This document shows, in pieces, positions 58,189 through 64,000 of a stretch of DNA of 64,000 nt. The position numbers and the translations under genes were made by a program. This stretch comes from an uncultured Lachnospiraceae bacterium (GTDB taxonomy: Bacteria; Bacillota; Clostridia; Lachnospirales; Lachnospiraceae). The DNA lies in contig URMK01000002.1 of the NCBI GenBank assembly GCA_900548905.1, forward strand, positions 186,001-250,000, read 5' to 3'. The stretch's first letter is position 1. The number at the start of each line of letters is the position of its first letter. The notes under the pieces were generated by a model. The model searched no databases. It was given only the letters and a program-made list of their open reading frames with translations, and was not told where the DNA came from.

Positions 58189-58683
58189 TTATATACACGC
58201 TCCTTCCCAAGGTGCCGGGCCATCCGTCCAGCTGAATGTTTTTGCTGTATTCAGGGGGGATCCTCCGTGCGCGGTATCCGTTGCCGCCTTCCCGCACAGG
58301 ACCATACAGTTTTGTGACAGGGGATAAAATTTTTCTGCGAATTCTTTCATCAGCATTACTTTCCGGTTGGCATACTCTTCAAACATACGGAGCGCCTCTT
58401 CCTCCGTTTCATGGGTATCCAGATACAGTGTGAGATCATTTACCATAAAGCCGGCTTCGTTAATTTTCGTCAGAAGAGCTTCCCTCTCCTGCTGCTCCGT
58501 GTCAGCTTCCTGCGTATTCCCTTGGGCGGATGGGATTTCGTCCCTATCATCCGCCTTGAAAAAAGGCATGTTTAATTCCGGGAAGATGGTCCCCTTCTTC
58601 AGGGCGGCCTCCGGTTCATAGGTGGATTTCCATTTCTGGCAGGGAACACTTGCAATAGCAAGATGATTACCGTTTTTATCCAT
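58189..58683 (-). CDS. Fused spore coat proteins CotJA-CotJB
   Basis: 164 residues. The first 45 match CotJA (LAIASVPCQKWKSTYEPEAALKKGTIFPELNMPFF); after an acidic, Gln-rich linker (about 45-65), residues 66-164 match CotJB (EREALLTKINEAGFMVNDLTLYLDTHETEEEALRMFEEYANRKVMLMKEFAEKFYPL). In Bacillus and most Clostridia these are separate genes ahead of cotJC. The reading frame is continuous across the junction, so this is a true fusion unless there is a sequencing error. Both proteins help assemble the coat. Confidence 0.9.
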   Translation of the reverse strand: MDKNGNHLAIASVPCQKWKSTYEPEAALKKGTIFPELNMPFFKADDRDEIPSAQGNTQEADTEQQEREALLTKINEAGFMVNDLTLYLDTHETEEEALRMFEEYANRKVMLMKEFAEKFYPLSQNCMVLCGKAATDTAHGGSPLNTAKTFSWTDGPAPWEGACI

Positions 58684-58779
58684 AGTAAAACTCCTTTCTG
58701 ATACATAAAATAAAGTTCGGTACGTATTTTTACAGTCCGTCCGGCTTGTATACTAAGCTGCCGTACAATCCCTTTTTTC

Positions 58780-58836
58780 CATAAAAAAATACATCCTCCG
58801 ACACGTTTAGTATGTGTGCCTGAGGATGTATTTATG
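58780..58836 (-). terminator. Terminator of the fucosidase operon
   Basis: Minus-strand AAATACATCCTC pairs with GAGGATGTATTT, with a smaller CACAC/GTGTC-like stem inside, followed by TTTTATGG. It ends the two-component/fucosidase transcript about 20 bases after the stop. Confidence 0.85.
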
Positions 58837-58855
58837 TTGGGAGTTTGATACAGCT

Positions 58856-60208
58856 TTACTCCAGAATGAAGCAGTCCGCATAAAAGGCGGTATTTCTTTC
58901 TATCGTTTCCGTATCCAGAATTATTTTTTTATCTTTTTGTTCGAAGGGGATGTCCTGTCCGGTACGCATCAGTTTTACCCTGCCGACTTTCTCAGGAACC
59001 GTAAGGTGGACGGAAAGAGGCAGCCTGGCACAATCATCATATAAGTAGAAAGCATACCTGGTATTTCCTTTTCCGGTATATTTTACATTTCTTTCAAAAT
59101 AAGGCTCCGCCATGCCGGTTCCATAAATGCCATCCGCATGCATCCGCAGCCACCTTCCCATGTCGCGCAGGGAAGCTACGGCACGTCCGGGAAGCTCGCC
59201 GTCCGGCTGGGGCGCTATGTTCAGTGCAAGATTCCCCCCTTTGGATATCACATCCAGAAGCAGATGCACCAGTTCCCGGCCTGACTTGAAGGTATCCGTA
59301 TAATGAAAAGAAAACTTTTCCCCCACGGTGGTGCAGGTTTCCCAGGGAATAAAAAGAGGTTCTTCCGGCACCTGTTTTTCCGGGGTGACAATATTTTCAT
59401 AAATACCGCCTACCGTACGGTCGCAGACAATCAGGTGAGGCTGAGGCCCTTTCCGCAGCTTCTCCACAATCTCCCCCAGACGGATGTCCTGATCCTGGTT
59501 GTCCTTATTCACCCAGCCGCCGTCCAGCCACAGACAGTCGATCTTCCCGTATCGGGTTCCCAGTTCTTCCAGCTGGCGGTGGGTATAGTCCACGAAGCTG
59601 TCCCAAAGACGGGGTTCCTCTTTTATGGAATAATTCACGTTTCTTGTGGGCGCCGGACCAAATTCACGGTGCCAGTAGGCATCACTGTGCCAGTCGGGCT
59701 TGGAAAAATATACGGAAATCGCCATACCCCGCTTCCGGAATTCTTCATACAGGCTCCCTGTGATATCCGCATAAGGGCTTGTATGAAAGGGACAGGAAGG
59801 ATCCGTAATCTTGTAATCCGTGGTATGCGTATCAAACATACAGAAGCCGTCATGGTGTTTTGTCGTAAACAGCAGGTATTTAAAGCCGCACTCCTCCGCC
59901 AGCTGTGCCCATTTATCGGGACAAAACTTTACGGGATTAAAGGTTTTATTGGCATTCCGGTACTGCTCTTTGAAGGTTTCCGCATCCGTCCAGTCCACAT
60001 CGACACGGGACCAGGAGGCATCGCCGTCCGAAAGGGGCCAGGATTCCAGTGTACCCAGCTGGCAGCCGGGCGCCCAATGCATCATAAAACCCAGCTTGAG
60101 GCCCATAAACCAATCCACATGCACGCGGACCTCCGGTTCCTTCGGAGGCACATATTGCTCCGCCGCCGTATACGTATGTACCCCGTTTTTTACCGATTCT
60201 TTTTTCAT
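58856..60208 (-). CDS. GH29 alpha-L-fucosidase
   Basis: 450 residues without a signal peptide, so probably cytoplasmic. The catalytic barrel (about 25-340) carries KLGFMMHW, LLFTTKHHDGFCMF (substrate histidines) and the nucleophile aspartate in IDCLWLDGGW (about 225); a small beta domain follows. It removes terminal L-fucose from glycans. Its start overlaps the kinase stop as ATGA, so it is co-translated with the regulator system. A cytoplasmic enzyme implies uptake of fucosylated oligosaccharides by a transporter outside the window. Confidence 0.93.
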   Translation of the reverse strand: MKKESVKNGVHTYTAAEQYVPPKEPEVRVHVDWFMGLKLGFMMHWAPGCQLGTLESWPLSDGDASWSRVDVDWTDAETFKEQYRNANKTFNPVKFCPDKWAQLAEECGFKYLLFTTKHHDGFCMFDTHTTDYKITDPSCPFHTSPYADITGSLYEEFRKRGMAISVYFSKPDWHSDAYWHREFGPAPTRNVNYSIKEEPRLWDSFVDYTHRQLEELGTRYGKIDCLWLDGGWVNKDNQDQDIRLGEIVEKLRKGPQPHLIVCDRTVGGIYENIVTPEKQVPEEPLFIPWETCTTVGEKFSFHYTDTFKSGRELVHLLLDVISKGGNLALNIAPQPDGELPGRAVASLRDMGRWLRMHADGIYGTGMAEPYFERNVKYTGKGNTRYAFYLYDDCARLPLSVHLTVPEKVGRVKLMRTGQDIPFEQKDKKIILDTETIERNTAFYADCFILE

Positions 60209-62034
60209 TCTTCTGCCTTTCCGCCCGCTGTTTCGGGCAGCCCTAAATTGTCGGGCTCTGCTTTTTCCTGTGCGGTATCCAGGATAATCCGGACCGTCAG
60301 TGTCCCGTCTTCTTCATTATGATATACAAGGCCGCTTCCCGCCTTATACCACAGACCGATCCTTTCGTTGACATTGCGGATACCGAAACCGCCGGATACC
60401 TGAAGCGCGGTCTTTTCATAACGGATATGGCGGTTCAGTTCCTGTGCATCACAGCTGTTACCATTGTCGTGTACCTCGATCAGCGCCTTTCCCTCTTCCT
60501 TCCAGGCGCGGATATGGATACAGAGATCTTCCCCCTGCAGGGGCCGGGCATGTCTAACCGAATTTTCCGCCAACGGCTGCAGGGTAAATTTGGGAATACA
60601 GATATCCTCCGCATCCACAACCGTTTCCAGATGGAGACGGTTGTCGTGACGCAGCTGGTAAACGGAAATAAACTCCCGTATATTGGCGATCTCCTGGGCG
60701 ATCGGTACCATACCGTCCGCATTGGTAATGCTGTAACGCATCATATTGGCGATGGAGGAAACAATATTGGCGATATCGTCACAGTTTCTGGAAAGAGCGA
60801 GCCAGTTCACCATATCCATAGCATTAAATATGAAATGGGGATTGATTTGGGCCTGCAGGGCCCGCAGCTGGGAACGTTTTTCCTTCTCGTCCTGTATCCG
60901 GATATCTTCAATCAGCCCGTTAACATTGTCTATCAGCTTTCCGAAGCTCTGTTCCAGGATAACCAATTCTTTCTCTTTGGATACGTGCAGCTTCTTCTTG
61001 TCGTAATTCCTGGTATCCTTAACCTCCCCTATTGCGGCGGAAAGGCGGATAATCGGCCTGCTCAGCCGGCCGGTGAGAATATAGATGACAATCAGAATAG
61101 CCAGGGCTATCCCCGCGAAAATCAGGCTGTAGGTGAACAGCAGCGGACGCACACTGTCAACGATATCGCTGTTGGGAGTCAGAAACAGGAGGCGTATCCC
61201 GTATTGGGCTTCACAATTGCTGACAAGATATTTATCCCCTCCCAGCGTAAGGGTGATTTCCTCCTGATTCCCCTCCCCGGAAACTGGTAAGGCACTTTCA
61301 TAAATGTCCCGGGGGATCCCGGAAGAACTGCAATAGAGGATCGCTCCTTCCTCGTTGAGAACGGCATAACCGCTTCCCTCTGTAACAGGGATGCTGGAAA
61401 ATACATTTTCCAGCTGATCCTTCGCCACGCTTACCACCATCACCGCCGTGCCGTCGGAATTGTAAGGCCCGATATAATAACTGTTGATAATCTTCCTGGC
61501 AATACAGAACTCGTCTGTGGCTTCGTTTGTAAATACATATGCCGTATGTGCCGCCGTTTCCCGGTACCATCCCTCTTCCTTCACTCCGGTATTGGCAAAA
61601 ACGATATTGGAAGCGGCATACGGGTTGGTGTCCAGGGTATAGGCTTCAAAGGTATCCGCTATGGGAAGCAGATCCGACAAAAAAAGGGTGCTTCTGTAAT
61701 AATAGGTACTGTCAATAACCTGATGGGTGGCATAATGGGCAAACTGGGTTTTGATGGCCTCCCGCTTCTGTATGGTTTCCATCGGGTCGGTACAGGGATT
61801 GCTCAGATATCCGCCCAGCGCTTTGTCACTTACCAGCTGCACGGCGGTATGGTAAACGGACTGTACAAAATTATCCGCCATCTGCCGGTTCAGTTCCACG
61901 CTCGCACGCTGTCTCACCACGGTTTCCTCAAACATGACATGATAAAAATACAGGTACATGATGCCATAGGAAACAAGCAGGATGGACAGCATAGCCGCCG
62001 CAGTAATATAAAAGATTTTTTTTCTAATTCCCAT
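60205..62034 (-). CDS. YesM-type sensor histidine kinase
   Basis: 609 residues: N-terminal membrane helix (about 8-30), extracellular dCache-like sensor (about 35-290), second helix (LLFTYSLIFAGIALAILIVIYIL), HAMP (about 320-375), the His_kinase domain with LRALQAQINPHFIFNAMDMVNWLAL (about 400), and an ATPase domain with PLAENSVRHARPL and GFGIRNVNERIGL. This family (LytS/YesM-like) typically senses sugars. It overlaps both the upstream regulator and the downstream fucosidase. Confidence 0.95.
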   Translation of the reverse strand: MGIRKKIFYITAAAMLSILLVSYGIMYLYFYHVMFEETVVRQRASVELNRQMADNFVQSVYHTAVQLVSDKALGGYLSNPCTDPMETIQKREAIKTQFAHYATHQVIDSTYYYRSTLFLSDLLPIADTFEAYTLDTNPYAASNIVFANTGVKEEGWYRETAAHTAYVFTNEATDEFCIARKIINSYYIGPYNSDGTAVMVVSVAKDQLENVFSSIPVTEGSGYAVLNEEGAILYCSSSGIPRDIYESALPVSGEGNQEEITLTLGGDKYLVSNCEAQYGIRLLFLTPNSDIVDSVRPLLFTYSLIFAGIALAILIVIYILTGRLSRPIIRLSAAIGEVKDTRNYDKKKLHVSKEKELVILEQSFGKLIDNVNGLIEDIRIQDEKEKRSQLRALQAQINPHFIFNAMDMVNWLALSRNCDDIANIVSSIANMMRYSITNADGMVPIAQEIANIREFISVYQLRHDNRLHLETVVDAEDICIPKFTLQPLAENSVRHARPLQGEDLCIHIRAWKEEGKALIEVHDNGNSCDAQELNRHIRYEKTALQVSGGFGIRNVNERIGLWYKAGSGLVYHNEEDGTLTVRIILDTAQEKAEPDNLGLPETAGGKAEE

Positions 62035-63094
62035 CGATGCCTCCCTGTATGATCAGGTTTCTGTATTCACTCGGCGTGCTTCCCATTTTCTTTTTAAACA
62101 GCTTGGCAAAATATTTGGCATCACTGTAGCCGGAAAGGGCGGACACCTCGGAAATGGAATACTGCATATCCGAAAGCAGCTGCCTTGCCTTCTCGAGACG
62201 AAGTTCTGTCACATAGGCGCTCAGGTTATTGCCCGTAGTCTGCTTGAAAACCGTGCTCAGATGGGACAGTGACACATGCATCGCATAAGAAAGGCCGGAC
62301 AGGTTAAAATCCGGCTCATGGTAATGCTCCCCGATATAGCGGAAGGCATAAGCCGCGATGGCGTCGGTATGGGCGCTTTTCTGTTGAGAAACACTTGTCA
62401 GGAGATCGTAATATTTGGTGATGATGTAATCCATTTTTTCCTGTCTGCTGGTCATATCCAGAAAATTTTCCATGGTTTCATTTTTGGAATAGGATATAGC
62501 CTGCTGATCCAGATTCATGTCCTGGAGATAGGCATAGAGATAATTGATGAGCTGGATTCCCACCGGATTACAGTCATTGCCGTTCATCAGTTCCGCGAAA
62601 AGAGGGGACTGGAAAAACTCATCCAGGGTATTCCTGTCCCCTGTTTTCAGGGCCTGCAGCAGCCGTTCCTTCAGGGCGGCGTCCCATACGGTAAGATAGG
62701 ATTTGCGCCGGAGAAGGAGCTGCTCCTGCTTCTGTACCAGAAGATCGTTCAGCAGCCGGATCTTTTCCCTGGTAATGGGTTTGAGAATATAATCGATAAC
62801 ACCGTACTGAATGGCCTGTCTGGCAAATTCAAACTCTCCATGGGCCGTAAGCAGAATCATATGGATATATTCATTTTTATCATGCACGATGCGGGCCAGA
62901 TCAATGCCGTCCATGCCGCCCATCTTGATATCGGAGATAACCACATCCGGCGTGATGGTTTCCATGAGAGTGACAGCCTCCTCTCCCGAGGACGCGGTGC
63001 CAATGAGTTCTCCCTGGAAGCTGTCCCAGTCCAGCATGGATATCAGTCCTTCTATCGCAAATTTTTCATCATCCACCAAAAGTATTTTAAGCAT
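62024..63094 (-). CDS. YesN-type response regulator with AraC DNA-binding domain
   Basis: 356 residues from ATG (MLKILLVDDEKFAIEGLISML) with AGGAG upstream. Receiver: VDDE, phosphoacceptor in DVVISDIKMGGMDG (about 55), lysine in DYILKPI (about 105). A central region of unknown fold precedes an AraC domain (about 255-356) with LSGLSYAMHVSLSHLSTVFKQTTGNNLSAYVTELRLEKARQLL and SEVSALSGYSDAKYFAKLFKKKMGSTPSEYR. It is first in the operon and divergent from the sulfatase, which it probably controls too. Confidence 0.95.
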   Translation of the reverse strand: MLKILLVDDEKFAIEGLISMLDWDSFQGELIGTASSGEEAVTLMETITPDVVISDIKMGGMDGIDLARIVHDKNEYIHMILLTAHGEFEFARQAIQYGVIDYILKPITREKIRLLNDLLVQKQEQLLLRRKSYLTVWDAALKERLLQALKTGDRNTLDEFFQSPLFAELMNGNDCNPVGIQLINYLYAYLQDMNLDQQAISYSKNETMENFLDMTSRQEKMDYIITKYYDLLTSVSQQKSAHTDAIAAYAFRYIGEHYHEPDFNLSGLSYAMHVSLSHLSTVFKQTTGNNLSAYVTELRLEKARQLLSDMQYSISEVSALSGYSDAKYFAKLFKKKMGSTPSEYRNLIIQGGIDGN

Positions 63095-63210
63095 AAACCG
63101 ATCGGCTCCTGTTTTCCCTGGATTATTACTGCTGCAAATGCTGACTCCATTATAAAGCGGGATAGATTTGTCCGCAATTGCTTCCGGTGAGAATCGAAAA
63201 AAGTACACCT

Positions 63211-63224
63211 AATCTAAAAAGATT
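63211..63224. promoter_or_regulatory. Inverted repeat AATCT-N4-AGATT in the regulator/sulfatase gap
   Basis: Perfect 5-bp arms immediately upstream of the sulfatase -35. AraC-type regulators usually bind direct repeats, so assignment to the YesN-like protein is uncertain. Confidence 0.3.
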
Positions 63225-63228
63225 CTGA

Positions 63229-63258
63229 TTGTGGGGCCCCCTGTTCCTTTTCTACAAT
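63229..63258 (+). promoter_or_regulatory. Promoter of the sulfatase gene
   Basis: TTGTGG, 18 bases, TACAAT, about 29 bases before the sulfatase ATG. The imperfect -35 fits activation by the neighbouring regulator. Confidence 0.5.
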
Positions 63259-63286
63259 ATAGACAGAGAAAAAGGAGGGCTTTGGA

Positions 63287-64000
63287 ATGGGAAAACGAAA
63301 AAATGTACTTCTGCTGCTTGCGGATCAGCAAAGGCTGGATACGGTAAGCGCTTATGGGATGGACTGTATATGCCGGACACCGCATATCGACCGGCTCGCA
63401 AAGGAAGGTATGAAGTTCCGGAATGCGTTCTGTACCTCCGCCATCTGCGCGCCTTCACGCGCCAGTGTCATGACGGGACTGTATGCACATAAGCATGGGG
63501 TTATCGACAATTATACGGATATTAAGGAAGGGACGCCTCTTCTGAGCCAATGTATGGCGGATGCCGGCTATTATTGCGGATATGCGGGGAAATGGCATAT
63601 CTCACCGGTAAAGACACCCGCGGACTGCGGTTTTTCCGATAATCTCCCCTTTATGGGATATGGTTTTCCGGGCAGCCGGGTATTCCCCAGCCTGAAATTC
63701 AATATCCCGCCGTCAAACACTCCCAATTATTATGAAGAATACCTGAAGGAAAATGGTTTTTCCGGCGTGGATGTCTCTCACGGCTTTATGGGAAACAATC
63801 CGGCGCTTCAGATCCAGGAGATGTTCTGCCGGCATGAAGGACCGGTGGAAAGCACCATCGAGTATTTCGTTGCCCGGGAAACAAACCGGCTCATTGCTAA
63901 AGCCAAGGATAAGGATCAGCCCTTCTTCATATGGAGTAATTTCTGGGGCCCCCATAGTCCCAGTATTGTGCCGGAGCCTTATTATTCCATGTACAGGCCG
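63287..64000 (+). CDS. Sulfatase, family S1 (C-terminal end outside window)
   Basis: 238 codons before the right edge. Start MGKRKNVLLLLADQQRLDTVSAYG has AAGGAGGG nine bases upstream. The metal-binding acids (ADQQRLD), the formylglycine motif CAPSR (Cys54) in SAICAPSRASVMTGLY and KWHI are typical of arylsulfatase-like S1 enzymes. No signal peptide is seen, so it may act in the cytoplasm; a Cys-type site needs a radical SAM maturase (anSME) in anaerobes, not visible here. It probably removes sulfate from fucosylated glycans such as mucin. Confidence 0.93.
   Translation, partial: MGKRKNVLLLLADQQRLDTVSAYGMDCICRTPHIDRLAKEGMKFRNAFCTSAICAPSRASVMTGLYAHKHGVIDNYTDIKEGTPLLSQCMADAGYYCGYAGKWHISPVKTPADCGFSDNLPFMGYGFPGSRVFPSLKFNIPPSNTPNYYEEYLKENGFSGVDVSHGFMGNNPALQIQEMFCRHEGPVESTIEYFVARETNRLIAKAKDKDQPFFIWSNFWGPHSPSIVPEPYYSMYRP

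Noticed and set aside
1..64000. Mobile elements, prophage, CRISPR arrays, rRNA or tRNA genes
   Set aside because: No transposase, integrase, phage structural gene, regular spaced repeat array or tRNA/rRNA signature was seen on either strand.

Overview
The window reads as chromosomal DNA of a spore-forming, strictly anaerobic Clostridia member, most likely Lachnospiraceae. The evidence is gene content and order: a CotJ spore-coat locus, pyruvate phosphate dikinase, a giant HgdC/BadF-type activase, ruvA-ruvB-zapA-U32 peptidase and era-yqzL-like-recO gene orders, BceRS/BceAB-type antimicrobial-peptide modules, and strong AGGAGG ribosome sites throughout. This placement is inference from gene content, not from a marker gene. 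I saw no rRNA, tRNA, CRISPR array, insertion sequence or prophage. The two ends are cut inside a U32 peptidase (left) and a sulfatase (right).

Layout. 1-6289 (minus): a long housekeeping run, coiled-coil membrane protein, TPR protein, NusG-domain-II protein, Gx transporter, RuvA, RuvB, ZapA and U32 peptidase. 6541-7416 (plus): DegV. 7556-17567: branched-chain amino acid and methionine genes; leuCD (minus) diverge from a LysR regulator (plus), then ilvC, ilvN, a second ilvN, ilvB, a small membrane protein and metH (all minus). 17748-23049: a lipoprotein, then a minus operon with an EAL/degenerate-GGDEF protein, a glycosyltransferase-acyltransferase fusion and a flavin-oxidase-fold protein. 23279-31468 (minus): ppdK, glyS, lipoprotein, recO, a small YqzL-like gene, era and a DUF4349 lipoprotein. 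31597-37777 (minus): M16C peptidase, bioY with a BirA box, and a three-gene operon encoding a rhomboid-like zinc-motif membrane protein, a truncated sigma-factor-like protein and an unknown protein. 38066-42313 (plus): a 1415-residue activase/dehydratase-like protein. 42376-46136 (minus): a complete iron-siderophore-type ABC importer. 46382-52267 (minus): Bce-type ABC transporter, cation diffusion facilitator, histidine kinase and response regulator. 52441-58683: VanW protein, MATE pump, YccF protein, asparaginase, small proteins and the cotJ genes. 58856-64000: a YesN/YesM-type two-component system coupled to a GH29 fucosidase and divergent from a sulfatase.

How the genes work together. The LysR gene, leuCD and ilvN-ilvC carry similar dyad operators (ATAA...TTAT type) placed at plausible LysR positions, which suggests one regulator for leucine and isoleucine/valine synthesis. 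The iron importer has a DtxR-like operator at its promoter. The Bce transporter promoter carries a repeated CCTTACATT element where an activator would sit. The right end looks like a small locus for sulfated, fucosylated glycans such as mucin.

Most promising for follow-up are the rhomboid-like / sigma-like / unknown operon, the glycosyltransferase-PlsC fusion, the CotJA-CotJB fusion, the giant activase, and the bioY promoter that appears to start transcription inside an upstream terminator.
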